A stretch of DNA of 64,000 nucleotides, taken from the NCBI RefSeq assembly GCF_002095435.2, contig NZ_MJEJ02000053.1, forward strand, positions 1 through 64,000. The letters are read 5' to 3'. The translations under genes and the position numbers were made by a program. Each line of letters opens with the position of its first letter. Position 1 is the first letter of the stretch. Shown in pieces: positions 8,847-17,129 of this stretch. A model generated the notes under the pieces. It saw only the letters and a list, made by a program, of their open reading frames with translations. It made no database searches and was not told the DNA's origin. The DNA is from Williamsia sp. 1138. Its GTDB lineage: Bacteria; Actinomycetota; Actinomycetes; Mycobacteriales; Mycobacteriaceae.

Positions 8847-9303
8847 GGGGCCTCCAGAAGGCGGACGAATGACTGGGGATCGACTGACACCCAGTCGGCA
8901 ATCGCATCTGTTTTCACGATCACGTCTTGCTGGTGGTCACGCTAGGTGGTGACTGTTGCTCGATGAATGATTGATCGGTACTGCGGTGTGAACACCGGGC
9001 GAACATGTACCCGGACCGATTGTCCGAACATCATCTGACGCGGAAGTGACGTCTTTGCCAAGAGTAGGTACACGGGAGGTCACGCTCTGGTGTACAGGTT
9101 GACGCTAAGCGTTTAAAAAGTTTGTGCAACAGTATATTTCGAAAAGTTCCGCACGCGACATGTTCGTGCGTCGGCCATGTGCGGGGGCTAAGGAAAAGTG
9201 CCACAATCGTTTCGGATGACGGGAGGCTTGCTACACGGCCTGGCCGTCCTCGACCGTGGTCGACACTCGGCTGCGGAATACGAACACGCGAAAGGTTTTC
9301 ACG
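8847..9303. other. Intergenic region before the 28-residue peptide gene
   Basis: About 457 bases between the divergent hydrolase start and the small peptide gene. No convincing larger gene. An AT-rich patch at 9111-9140 (GTTTAAAAAG, then AGTATATTTC) stands out in high-GC DNA and is a plausible promoter area for the peptide gene, with TTGACG at 9099-9104 nearby, though no clean -35/-10 pair is visible. Confidence 0.4.
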
Positions 9304-9390
9304 ATGACTTCGACCTTCGAAATCGCTTTGCTCGACATCTTTCAGTTCCTCATCGACAACGCCGAGTCCCTGAGCGGCCTGCTCGGCTGA
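9304..9390 (+). CDS. 28-residue amphipathic peptide, possible small porin-like or membrane peptide
   Basis: ATG at 9304, GAAAGG about 9 bases upstream, stop TGA at 9388-9390. The peptide begins MTSTFEIALLDIFQFL and ends DNAESLSGLLG; it is acidic, has no Cys, and can form an amphipathic helix. A perfect 12-bp stem-loop begins 25 bases after the stop, which is what a real, separately transcribed gene would show. The ending resembles, from memory, the C-terminus of the corynebacterial cell-wall channel PorA (LIGLLG), itself a very short unprocessed peptide. That link is speculative. It could also be a toxin-like or signalling peptide. Confidence 0.55.
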   Translation: MTSTFEIALLDIFQFLIDNAESLSGLLG

Positions 9391-9414
9391 TCATTCGCTG
9401 ACGCGAACGACATT

Positions 9415-9452
9415 GCTATGCCCCGCACTCTGTTACAGAGGCGGGGCATAGC
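9415..9452 (+). terminator. Strong hairpin after the small peptide gene
   Basis: Perfect 12-bp inverted repeat GCTATGCCCCGC / GCGGGGCATAGC with a 14-base loop. No clear U-tract, as is common in actinobacteria. It may serve both the peptide gene and the converging HxlR gene. Confidence 0.75.
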
Positions 9453-9494
9453 TGGTCTCCAGCGCACCTCTTCTGATCGTTTGAACAGCAGCAA

Positions 9495-9874
9495 CTACGC
9501 GCTGTCCTCGGCAGCGTCGAAACTCGTGCGCGCCCGTTCGATAGCTGGCATGTGCGTGGTTGCCCAGTGCAGGATCACGTCGATCGGCGGACGGCGCGTT
9601 TTACCCAGTGGGGTGATCCGATACTCGACCGCGACCGGGCGGGAACTCAGTAGCACCCGCTCGATGATTCCGTTCCGTTCGAGCTTGCGAAGTGTTGCGG
9701 TCAGCGACTTCTGGGTGAGGGCCGGAATTGCCCGCCGCAGATTGTTAACCGGCAAGGCTGCTCGCAGAGTTCGTTGAGCACCGCCAACGACCACTTGTCG
9801 AGCACTTGATCGAGTAACTCGCGGTGTGGCGCGGTGATGGTGAGCTCAGCCGGCGCGCCGGGGGTATCGGTCAT
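9495..9874 (-). pseudogene. HxlR-family regulator, frameshifted
   Basis: HxlR regulators are MarR-like winged-helix proteins of about 110-130 residues. The N-terminal half reads from the ATG at 9874 (MTDTPGAPAEL to KWSLAVLNELCEQP) and then runs into a stop. The C-terminal half (LRRAIPALTQKSLTATLRKLE onward) continues in another frame to the stop at 9495. Adding one T to the TT run near 9763 restores a full HxlR protein (LCEQPLPVNNLRRAIP). This is either a young pseudogene or a homopolymer sequencing error; the divergent neighbour has the same kind of lesion. It lies divergent to the RidA gene. Confidence 0.75.
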
Positions 9875-9901
9875 GAAACCACGTCTCCTTGAAGTGCCCT
9901 T

Positions 9902-9928
9902 GGTGTACCAGGTATCCGAGATATACCT
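9902..9928. promoter_or_regulatory. Palindromic sites between the HxlR and RidA genes
   Basis: The 78-base gap between the divergent genes contains the palindrome GGTGTACC (9902-9909) and an inverted repeat AGGTAT ... ATACCT (9910-9915 with 9923-9928). HxlR regulators usually bind between themselves and a divergent target, so these are candidate operator elements. Confidence 0.4.
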
Positions 9929-9952
9929 ACCGCTTCACACCAAGGAGACAAT

Positions 9953-10362
9953 GTGCCCGTCAGTTACTCGACTCCCGATGGAATGCACAACCCACGCCGT
10001 ATCACCACCTCGCGGTGGGTACGGGATCGCGCCACGTGCACGTCAGTGGACAGATCGCCCGCCTGGCCGACGGTTCGCCTGTTGCTCCGGGTGACCTGGC
10101 GGGACAGGTCGCGCAGGCGCTGCGCAACACGGCGACCGTGCTGGTCGGCGCAGGAGCCACGTTCAGCGACGTCCTGCGGCTGACGTTCTACGTCACGCAC
10201 TGGTCGCCGGACAAGATCGGAGAGTTCATGGCCGGCGTCGAACGTGTCGCCGATGAGATAGGACTAGCGCTTCCGATGCCACCTGCCTCGTTGATCGGAG
10301 TCGACTATCTCTTCGAACCCGATGTGCTCGTGGAAGTCGAAGCCACAGCGATCATCGACTGA
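9953..10362 (+). pseudogene. RidA/YjgF-family protein, frameshifted near the N-terminus
   Basis: RidA proteins (about 130 residues) deaminate reactive enamine/imine intermediates. The GTG at 9953 has AAGGAG upstream and encodes MPVSYSTPDGMHNP. The rest (TPYHHLAVGTGSRHVHVSGQ onward, including LRNTATVLVGAGATFSDVLR) is in another frame. One missing C in the CCC run near 9988-9990 explains the shift, so the intact product would be about 136 residues. Like the divergent HxlR gene, the lesion is a single base in a homopolymer, so a sequencing artefact is possible. Confidence 0.75.
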
Positions 10363-10378
10363 TCACTACCGAACGCGG

Positions 10379-10408
10379 GACCCCGACCCGGTTTGCCGGG
10401 TCGGGGTC
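10379..10408 (+). terminator. Terminator hairpin after the RidA gene
   Basis: Perfect 13-bp stem GACCCCGACCCGG / CCGGGTCGGGGTC with a TTTG loop, followed by TCAC. It begins 16 bases after the stop codon. Confidence 0.85.
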
Positions 10409-11079
10409 TCACTGCATGGGTCCAGGCTGCAGCTGTTGGCCGGACGGTCGATTAGTGACGGTGATCTTGCTCCGGGAGTACTGCGCTAAATCCAATTAGC
10501 GCAGATGCAAGGAGCCTCAACAGCGTGTGGACCCTGAAGGTGGCTAATGGAGCTGGTGGGATCGCCCGCTGGATGATGGGAGGCGGGTCCGTTGGGCGTA
10601 TTGCGTCGAAGAACTGCTTGCGGTCGTATCTAGCGCGCGTCTGCTGCAGGGTGGAATAAGTCTGGGCTACGGCAGGTCTATCGCCGGCTGTGCTACACCG
10701 GACCTGGTCAACAGCATTGCGATCGGCCCTCGCGCTGATCGAACGCTCGATCCCTGACTTCTGCGATGGGCTGAGGGGACCTCGTCGCAGGCAGTCAATC
10801 GGTGCGCGGATCCCTCGGGATAATAAACCCGGTTTCGTATGCTAGGACAACTGCCTGGACACGGTCCAGGGGGACAACACGCCATCGACGGGCACCGCAC
10901 GTCTGCGGGACTGTTAGACGGCAGCGGTGTCCACCGCAACGAGTGCCGCGGGGCCCGCGACCAGTCCGGTGTCGAAGAATGCGGTGATCAGTGTGCTAAC
11001 CGCGACCACCGCGAACCTGCCAGCAACGGTAACCGGATGCGCTGGGATCGGTCTCATCCAGCAATCGATGATTTGAAAG
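10409..11079. other. Gene-poor stretch left of the insertion sequence
   Basis: About 670 bases without a convincing gene. It holds a perfect 9-bp inverted repeat CTGCGCTAA-ATCCAA-TTAGCGCAG (10481-10504). Near its right end a minus-strand frame has hydrophobic residues (VAGRFAVVAVSTLITAFF, about 10940-11060) and is cut by the IS, so it may be the remnant of a membrane-protein gene; this is weak. The stretch probably marks a recombination-prone boundary between the chromosomal segment and the island. Confidence 0.4.
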
Positions 11080-11082
11080 AAG

Positions 11083-11105
11083 GGGACTGCCCCCACTTTG
11101 GTTGA
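11083..11105 (+). repeat. Left terminal inverted repeat of the IS3 element
   Basis: The 23-bp left end matches the right end (12332-12354) in inverse orientation at 21 positions. It is preceded by the AAG target duplicate. Confidence 0.9.
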
Positions 11106-11150
11106 CATCTGACCTGTGAGATTTGATCTCACGGTGAAAGGATGTTCGAC

Positions 11151-11453
11151 ATGCCCAAGCCTTATCCGAAGGAGTTTCGCGCCGATGTGATCGCTGTAGC
11201 ACGCAAGGGCGAGGCGACGGTGCGTCAGGTCGCCATAGACTTCGGGATCTCAGAAACCTGTTTACAGCGCTGGCTCAAGATCGCCGACCACGAGGACGGA
11301 ATCAACCACTCCAACCGGCAGGCCGGATCGTCGGGGCTCGATGAGTCTGCTGAGCTGCGCGAGGCCCGCAAACGGATCAAACTCCTTGAGCAGGAAGCGG
11401 AGGTGATGCGCCGGGCGGTGGGCTATCTGTCGCAAAACGTCAACCCAAAATGA
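11151..11453 (+). CDS. IS3 transposase OrfA (helix-turn-helix)
   Basis: About 100 residues (MPKPYPKEFRADVIAVARKG ...). It has the IS3/IS911 OrfA layout: an N-terminal helix-turn-helix (VRQVAIDFGISETCLQRWLK) and a leucine-zipper-like tail (ELREARKRIKLLEQEAEVM). AAAGGA precedes the ATG at 11151 by 8 bases; an in-frame ATG at 11142 is also possible. Its stop overlaps the OrfB start (AAAATGATG), the region where IS3 elements normally make the OrfAB fusion by frameshifting. Confidence 0.88.
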   Translation: MPKPYPKEFRADVIAVARKGEATVRQVAIDFGISETCLQRWLKIADHEDGINHSNRQAGSSGLDESAELREARKRIKLLEQEAEVMRRAVGYLSQNVNPK

Positions 11454-12314
11454 TGTACCCGCTGGTCCTCGACCTTGCTGGCGACGGCATTCCCGTCACA
11501 GTGACCTGCCGGGTGCTTGGATTCTCTACCCAAGCCTTCTATAAGTGGCGTAAATGCCCAGTGTCCCAACGTGACTGGGACGATGCGCATCTGATCAACG
11601 CCGCCCGAAAGATCCATGCAGACGACCCCATGTTCGGCTACCGGTTCATCGCTGACGAACTACCCGAGCACGGCATCACCGCCGGCGAAAACCGCGTCGC
11701 GCGCCTGTGCAGTCAGGAGCAGATTTGGTCGGTGTTCAGCAAGAAGCGAGGGCTTAACCGCAAGTCGGGGCCGCCGGTCCACGATGACCTCGTCGGTCGT
11801 AAGTTCACTGCCGACGAACCCAACCAGGTGTGGCTGACCGATATCACCGAACACTGGACCGACGAGGGCAAGCTATACCTCTGTGCGATCAAAGACCTGT
11901 ACTCGAACTCCGATTGTCGGGTACTCGATCGACAGCCGCATGAAGGCCTCACTCGCGGTCCGGGCACTTCAAAATGCTGTCGATCAACGCAACCCGGCCG
12001 GCACCATCGTCCACTCAGATCGTGGCAGCCAGTTCCGGTCTAAGAAGTTCGTAAAGCGACTGTCACGCAATGGACTACATGGTTCAATGGGAAGGGTTGG
12101 CGCATGCGGTGACAATGCTGCGATGGAGTCGTTCTTCGCGCTCTTGCAGAAGAATGTCCTCGACCAGCAACGGTGGTCTACCCGTGAGCAGCTGCGGATG
12201 GCGATCGTGATTTGGATCGAGCGGACCTACCATCGCAAGCGCCGCCAACGCAGGCTCGGAAGACTCACTCCGATCGAGTTTGAGACAATCAACCAGACCG
12301 CAACCGCGGCCTGA
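11450..12314 (+). pseudogene. IS3 transposase OrfB (DDE integrase), frameshifted
   Basis: The first part (MMYPLVLDLAGDGIPVTVTC to LYLCAIKDLYSN) contains the HTH_21 region and the first catalytic Asp (VWLTDITEH). Close to 11909 the frame shifts by one base: the original frame reads on into junk, while the rest of the integrase (IVGYSIDSRMK, second Asp in VHSDRGSQF, Glu in NAAMESFFALLQ) continues in another frame to 12314. The DDE triad is therefore split across two frames and OrfB is inactive unless rescued. Confidence 0.85.
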
Positions 12315-12331
12315 AACGCTCGACCCACTCG

Positions 12332-12354
12332 TCAACCGGAGTGGGGGCAGTCCC
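12332..12354 (-). repeat. Right terminal inverted repeat of the IS3 element
   Basis: Inverse of the left end with two mismatches; followed directly by the AAG target duplicate at 12355-12357. Confidence 0.9.
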
Positions 12355-12411
12355 AAGTCCGCCCCCGGCCCCGCAAAGCCGTCACAACCTAGGTGCGCGC
12401 TGACTCAGTCA

Positions 12412-13191
12412 TCAGTAGAAGATGAGGCCTGGCGTACCGCCGCCGGCAACGATGCAGTCGCCAGTAATTGCAGAGCTGCGAGGAGAAGCCAAAAAGCTAA
12501 CCACCCAGGCCACCTCTTCCGGCTCCACAATTCGACCGATAATATTCGCAGATGTCCGCCCGGGCCCAAAGCCCCCGGCTTCTCCCTTCTGCTGGAGGTC
12601 AAGGTGATCTCGAGTGCGGGTCAGACCCGGGTGCACGACATTGACGTTTATTCCATGGCCGCCCAGTTCGTCGGCAATATTTTTGCTTAATGCAACAACC
12701 GACGCGTTTCGAACTGAGCCAATCAGGGAACCTGTCTGACGCGCAGCGGTTCCGCTAATATTTATGATTCGGCCCCACTGATTCTCAATCATTTGCGGAG
12801 CAACCGCTCGGATGGTCCGCAAATATCCGATCACCTTCACGTTGACCTGACGCTGAAACCGCTCGTCGTCGGCATCTAAGAAGCATGGCCCGAGCTGAGC
12901 TGGCTGTTCCGCAGCGTTGTTGACCAAGATGTCAATGCCGCCGAACGCACGAGTGACCGTGTCAACCAGAGCCCTGACGGACGCATCGTTTCCGGTATCG
13001 GATACTACACCGAATACGTCAGAATCAGTCTCTCCCGCGATCTTCTCCGCAGAGTCTTTCAGTACATCGCTTCGCCGCGAAGTGATGACCACCGACGCGC
13101 CCTGGCGAGCAAGTTCGGCCGCAATAGCGAACCCGATCCCGGTTCCGCCACCGGTGACTACAGCGCGCTTACCTGCAAGTTCAAGACTCAT
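12412..13191 (-). CDS. Short-chain dehydrogenase-like protein lacking the catalytic Tyr-Lys pair
   Basis: A 259-residue classical SDR fold: cofactor motif TGGGTGIG near residue 12, NNAAE (NNAG-type) in the middle, Ser in INISGTAA, PG motif VHPGLTR. At the position of YxxxK the sequence is GSVRNASVVALSK, so the catalytic Tyr reads Gly and the Lys reads Asn. It may still bind NAD(P)H, but ordinary alcohol/ketone oxidoreduction is unlikely; a dehydratase, isomerase, reductase with another acid, or scaffold role is possible. The start at 13191 (MSLELAGK) has AGAGG upstream. First gene right of the IS; the palindrome at 13278 lies 87 bases upstream, although the clearest promoter there points the other way. 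Confidence 0.8.
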   Translation of the reverse strand: MSLELAGKRAVVTGGGTGIGFAIAAELARQGASVVITSRRSDVLKDSAEKIAGETDSDVFGVVSDTGNDASVRALVDTVTRAFGGIDILVNNAAEQPAQLGPCFLDADDERFQRQVNVKVIGYLRTIRAVAPQMIENQWGRIINISGTAARQTGSLIGSVRNASVVALSKNIADELGGHGINVNVVHPGLTRTRDHLDLQQKGEAGGFGPGRTSANIIGRIVEPEEVAWVVSFLASPRSSAITGDCIVAGGGTPGLIFY

Positions 13192-13246
13192 GGTGTGGAA
13201 CCTCTCGGAGAGTAGCGGCATTAGCGATCGTCAGCAAACGGGAGCG

Positions 13247-13289
13247 TTGACCTACGTCGGAACGACTGATTACACTGTCAGTGTACTGA
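13247..13289 (+). promoter_or_regulatory. Promoter plus TCAGT-NN-ACTGA operator, copy 1
   Basis: Plus strand TTGACC (13247-13252), 18-bp spacer, TACACT (13271-13276), then one base and the palindrome TCAGTGTACTGA (13278-13289), which covers the likely transcription start. The nearest plus-strand gene is the MFS exporter at 13560, leaving a leader of about 270 bases. The divergent SDR could share the operator. Confidence 0.75.
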
Positions 13290-13559
13290 ACATACTAACT
13301 CGACGCGCGGTTACACGGGCGCGGCATTCTCGAAGAGTGATCGGCGGCGAACACCGCTGCAAGTGCCCTACAAACCCGAAGGCGCAGCTGTTCGTCATCA
13401 TCGCGCGACGGACTTCGGGAACTTTCCATGGCAATAGTCACTAACCGTCGCGCTGTTCTAGCGCACCACGGTTCACGTCTCTTGCCTCGCAAAATAACAC
13501 ATACGCGGGAGACGCCCCAGGGCTCGGTGCACTAGTTGCACGAGGCAGCTTTACCGACC

Positions 13560-14888
13560 ATGAGAAGGACAACAACTTTGAAGTTTAGACCTCGTAGCGA
13601 CGGGACGATGCTGCCCATAGCTCATGACGGGGAGATAGTTTCACCCCTGTCCCGCAAAAATTATCGTCCTAAATCAAGGCCCACGCTGACGGAACACGAA
13701 CCCACGTTGGCGATGATTATCGCCCTGGGATTGATGGCTACCCTTGGTCCTGTTGCTATAGACATGTACCTTCCAGCGCTACCTGACATCGGGTCGGAAA
13801 TGGGGGCATCTGCATCCACGATGCAATTGACGCTGGCCGGCACTCTCTTCGGACTCGGAATAGGACAGTTGATTGTTGGCCCGCTATCGGACTCGCTTGG
13901 ACGAAAACGGCCGTTGATAGTCGGCATCTGTGTCAATATCGCCGCATCAACCCTGGCTGTGTTCGCGCCCACCATTGGAGTACTTGGAATCGCTCGAGTT
14001 TTTCAGGGATTGGGTGCGGCGGCCGCGGCGGTCATAAGCCTCGCCATGGTACGTGACCTATATAGCGGGCGAACTGTTGCAGTGATGTTAAGCCGTCTTC
14101 TTCTCGTCATTGGGGCCGCACCATTGCTCGCCCCTAGTATTGGAGGAGCAATTCTCACAGTGGTCGACTGGCGCGGGATCTTCGTCGTTCTGGGTCTAAT
14201 CGGAATCTTAACCTTATTGGTCGCACTGTTCTATCTACCAGAGTCGTTGCCAGTGGGAAGCCGCCAACCACTGGCGTTCCGCTCTATATTGAGTACCTAT
14301 CGGGTTTTACTCGGTGATAGACAGTTCTCCGCCTTCGCACTGGCCGCAGGCTGCGGCATCGGCGCGATGTTTTCTTATGTCTCCGGCTCGTCATTTGCAT
14401 ATCAAGAAGAGTACGGACTCGGCGAGCAGAGTTTCGCGGTTGTTTTTAGTATCGGTGCACTAGCCCTCATTCTGGCGTCCCAAATCAATATTCACTTACT
14501 GCGGCGGTGGACGCCGCGGACTATTGCGACCGCTGCGGTGACTGCTGGCTCATTAATCGGAACGGCCTTGATCACTTTATCTGCCACAGATAACAGCAGT
14601 TTGATCATCTTTGGAATTGTTGTCTGGTTCTTGATCGGTACTGTTGGCTTTCTTATCCCGAATGTGCAAGCACTGGCGCTCTCGCTACACCCGGACTCGG
14701 CAGGAAGCGCATCAGCCTTGCTAGGAGCACTGCAGTTTGGATTGGGTGCGGCAATCGCCCCGGTAGTCGGCGCGATGGGCGGTACCGGTCTTGCTATCGC
14801 GATCGCTATGACCGGCTGTATTGCACTGGCCATGGGTCTGATTCTCACGCTACCAAACGATAGGAAGAATCGTAGGACGGTAAGCTAA
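13560..14888 (+). CDS. MFS exporter, Bcr/CflA type
   Basis: About 442 residues with twelve predicted membrane helices and the family's first-helix motif (LGPVAIDMYLPALPDIGSEM) and motif A loop (GPLSDSLGRKRPL). Bcr/CflA proteins are proton-driven drug or small-molecule exporters. Residues before about 45 are polar and unusually long, so the start is uncertain: ATG 13560, TTG 13578 (with GAAGGAC ahead) or an upstream TTG are options. Codon use is visibly richer in A and T (ATA, TTA, TTT) than in neighbouring genes, suggesting a different origin. The operator-bearing promoter at 13247-13289 points to it. It could export a toxic substrate or pathway intermediate. Confidence 0.85.
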   Translation: MRRTTTLKFRPRSDGTMLPIAHDGEIVSPLSRKNYRPKSRPTLTEHEPTLAMIIALGLMATLGPVAIDMYLPALPDIGSEMGASASTMQLTLAGTLFGLGIGQLIVGPLSDSLGRKRPLIVGICVNIAASTLAVFAPTIGVLGIARVFQGLGAAAAAVISLAMVRDLYSGRTVAVMLSRLLLVIGAAPLLAPSIGGAILTVVDWRGIFVVLGLIGILTLLVALFYLPESLPVGSRQPLAFRSILSTYRVLLGDRQFSAFALAAGCGIGAMFSYVSGSSFAYQEEYGLGEQSFAVVFSIGALALILASQINIHLLRRWTPRTIATAAVTAGSLIGTALITLSATDNSSLIIFGIVVWFLIGTVGFLIPNVQALALSLHPDSAGSASALLGALQFGLGAAIAPVVGAMGGTGLAIAIAMTGCIALAMGLILTLPNDRKNRRTVS

Positions 14889-15052
14889 CTCGAAACGGTG
14901 ATCGGCGTCTTCTGTACGTCCGGCTATCTCATGCGCAGCGCACAGAGCACTTCGACAGTGAAGATAGTCCGATGCCGCCAACGGTCAGATGCCGGGAAGG
15001 CCGGCGGGCTCGGCTCCACGGTGTGCAGCGAGGTCCTTAACATAACAAAGTT

Positions 15053-15259
15053 TTAGTTTGCCGAAGTTTTCACAGTTAGATGCATTTTTTCGCTCGAATC
15101 CATCGCAAGGAGACGCCAGTCAGACTCAGTAAAGTAGAAGGTCGTCCCGCGATAGAAGTCACGTCGTAGAACTCGCAGCAGTGAAACTTCGTGGCCATAT
15201 CGCAAGATCTCTCTCCTTAAGTGGTGGGGCACTACGGCTTCATCAGTTCGATCGCTCAT
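15053..15259 (-). CDS. Small hypothetical protein downstream of fprB
   Basis: A 68-residue basic protein (MSDRTDEAVVPHHLRREILR ...) starting six bases after the fprB stop on the same strand; no good ribosome site of its own, so coupled translation is likely. No signal peptide, membrane helix or Cys. I do not recognise a family. The tight spacing is the main argument that it is real; it would be part of the P450 electron-transfer operon. Confidence 0.45.
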   Translation of the reverse strand: MSDRTDEAVVPHHLRREILRYGHEVSLLRVLRRDFYRGTTFYFTESDWRLLAMDSSEKMHLTVKTSAN

Positions 15260-15265
15260 CGCTCA

Positions 15266-16984
15266 TCAGGCTTGGGCCGCGGCGATCAATGCCTCGGTTG
15301 TGACTAACTTGACACGGTGACGACCGGTACTCTTGCCGGCGTTCCTTTCGGCGAGATCGATTTTCTTCCACCCGGCGCCGTCGATTCGTTCAGCCCCCCG
15401 CTCTGCAATCAGATCGAGGACGTGCTCACAGGATTTCGCCGGCTGGGGTAGTTCGCCCTTGATGAAGTCGGTAATAACAGCCCTTGCTGACGCCTGACCA
15501 CATATGCGGTTGATGCCGATGCCACCGGTAGCGCCGCGCTTTATCCAGCCGGTGACGTACACCCCTTCCGTCCGCTCACCTCGGAGCGGATCGATGACTC
15601 GTCCTTCTTCGTTGGGCACTACGCCTCGTGCTCCATCGAATGGTAAACCGTTCAAAGGATGTCCGGTGTATCCGACTGAGCGCATGACTGCGCCGGTGAA
15701 TATATCGAACATCTGACCGGTCGGCCTGACGCTGATCAGCCCCGAGCTGGGCCTCGGGGGACGGTCAAAATTGTCGGTAGAGTCGTCTGGAGCTTCGAAA
15801 AATTCGTTGCGCGCACATCGAATCCGCTCGACGCCAGCCTCCGAACCCACGATGGCTGTGGGTGAGACCATGTAGCGTAATATAAGACGCTTATTTCCAC
15901 CGGTCAGAGGCCGGTTGGCGAACTCTTCTGCGATTCGCACCTTGGTCGCGATTGTGGATTCAAGGGAGCCGTCTTCTCGAGCCTTTTGGTTGGCTACGTC
16001 GAGCACGAGTTCCTCGGGTTCGATAACGATATCGACCCCCGTCAAATCGCCCATCGCTAAAAATTCTGCGTTGGTATAGGCCGCCTGCGCGATCCCCCGC
16101 CGGCCCAGCAGAACGACTTCCTTAATGTTGCTCGATCGGAGCTTGTCCAACGCGTGATCGGCGATGTCGGTCTTGGCCAGATTATCGGGATCGTCAAGCA
16201 GAATCCGTGCGACGTCCAAAGCCACGTTGCCGTTGCCGACGATCACCGCCCGCTCTGTGCTCAGATCGAATACATGGTCAGCGAAATCCGGATGTCCGTT
16301 GTACCAGGCCACGAAATCGCTAGCCGCGAACGAACCAGGAAGATCTTCACCTTCGATTCCCATATGCTTGGCGGTGACCGCGCCATGAGCGTATATCACT
16401 GCACCGTAGTGGTTAAGCAATTCACTATGGGTGATGTGTTTGCCGACCTCTACGTTCAGGAAGTATTGAAACGTTCGTTTCGCGGCGGTCGCGGTGAAGG
16501 CCTTTTCTACGCCTTTCGTTGATTGGTGGTCGGGGGCAACGCCAGCACGTACGAGGCCATAGGGGGTTGGGAGTCGGTCGAACATGTCGACGTGGATTGC
16601 CGAGTGCTTGACGAGCTCTTCAGCCGCGTAGAACCCGGCAGGACCGGCCCCAACGATCGCCACATGAAGTTCGACGCCGGGGGGCACATGTGCCTTCTGG
16701 TGCGGAGAAAACACTGAGCCGGAGATGGTGTGGTCGGTGTAATAGTCGGCGTTGATCTGCTGATAACGCTCCTGGGGCTCTGAGAGCGCGTCATCTGGGA
16801 AAATCGCCTCGACGGGGCACGCGTCTATGCAAGCACCACAATCGATACACGTCTCAGGATTAATGTACAACATTTCAGCATTTATGAACTCGGGCTCATT
16901 CGGCGTTGGGTGAATGCAATTGACCGGGCAGACGCTGATGCAACTGGCATCGTTGCAACACGGCTGCGTTATCACATGCGGCAC
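15266..16984 (-). CDS. fprB: Ferredoxin-NADP reductase with N-terminal 7Fe ferredoxin domain (FprB type)
   Basis: A 572-residue fusion. Residues 1-60 are a two-cluster ferredoxin with CCNDASCISVCPVNC and the 4Fe-4S motif CIDCGACIDACP. From about residue 105 follows an adrenodoxin-reductase-like flavoprotein (VAIVGAGPAGFYAAEELV, NADP site IVGNGNVALDVARIL, GWIKRGATGGIG). This architecture and the start MPHVITQPCCNDASC match mycobacterial FprB, which passes electrons from NADPH to ferredoxins and P450s. The GTG at 16984 has AGGAG six bases upstream; an open frame continues further but lacks family features. It lies downstream of the ferredoxin reductase at 17130, in one operon, supplying P450s of the island. 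Confidence 0.93.
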   Translation of the reverse strand: MPHVITQPCCNDASCISVCPVNCIHPTPNEPEFINAEMLYINPETCIDCGACIDACPVEAIFPDDALSEPQERYQQINADYYTDHTISGSVFSPHQKAHVPPGVELHVAIVGAGPAGFYAAEELVKHSAIHVDMFDRLPTPYGLVRAGVAPDHQSTKGVEKAFTATAAKRTFQYFLNVEVGKHITHSELLNHYGAVIYAHGAVTAKHMGIEGEDLPGSFAASDFVAWYNGHPDFADHVFDLSTERAVIVGNGNVALDVARILLDDPDNLAKTDIADHALDKLRSSNIKEVVLLGRRGIAQAAYTNAEFLAMGDLTGVDIVIEPEELVLDVANQKAREDGSLESTIATKVRIAEEFANRPLTGGNKRLILRYMVSPTAIVGSEAGVERIRCARNEFFEAPDDSTDNFDRPPRPSSGLISVRPTGQMFDIFTGAVMRSVGYTGHPLNGLPFDGARGVVPNEEGRVIDPLRGERTEGVYVTGWIKRGATGGIGINRICGQASARAVITDFIKGELPQPAKSCEHVLDLIAERGAERIDGAGWKKIDLAERNAGKSTGRHRVKLVTTEALIAAAQA

Positions 16985-17129
16985 AGAATCTCCTAATCTC
17001 GCAACTTGGCCCGGAACACATACCGCGAGTTGCAGCTGACGAAACGTTTGACTAACTAAGACGTGCAATGAAGCTGATGGCCGGTGCGGCGGTATTGCCC
17101 CGGCGCGAAGTTTCCGAGCTCCGAAGAGC

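Larger units (their letters stand above)
11083..12354 (+). mobile_element. IS3-family insertion sequence with inactivated transposase
   Basis: A 1272-bp element with 23-bp terminal inverted repeats: left end GGGACTGCCCCCACTTTGG at 11083, right end the inverse of GGGACTGCCCCCACTCCGG ending at 12354 (two mismatches). The 3-bp target duplication AAG is present on both sides (11080-11082 and 12355-12357). It encodes OrfA and OrfB in IS3 order. OrfB carries a frameshift inside the DDE domain, so this copy should not transpose by itself. It sits at the boundary between chromosomal-looking genes and the catabolic island. Confidence 0.93.

Noticed and set aside
8650-8952. Plus-strand open frame over the hydrolase promoter
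   Set aside because: Antisense to the signal-peptide-bearing hydrolase; no ribosome site or homology features.
10914-11132. Minus-strand hydrophobic frame at the left IS border as a gene
   Set aside because: It begins inside the IS and lacks a start region; at most a fragment, so it is only mentioned in the intergenic entry.
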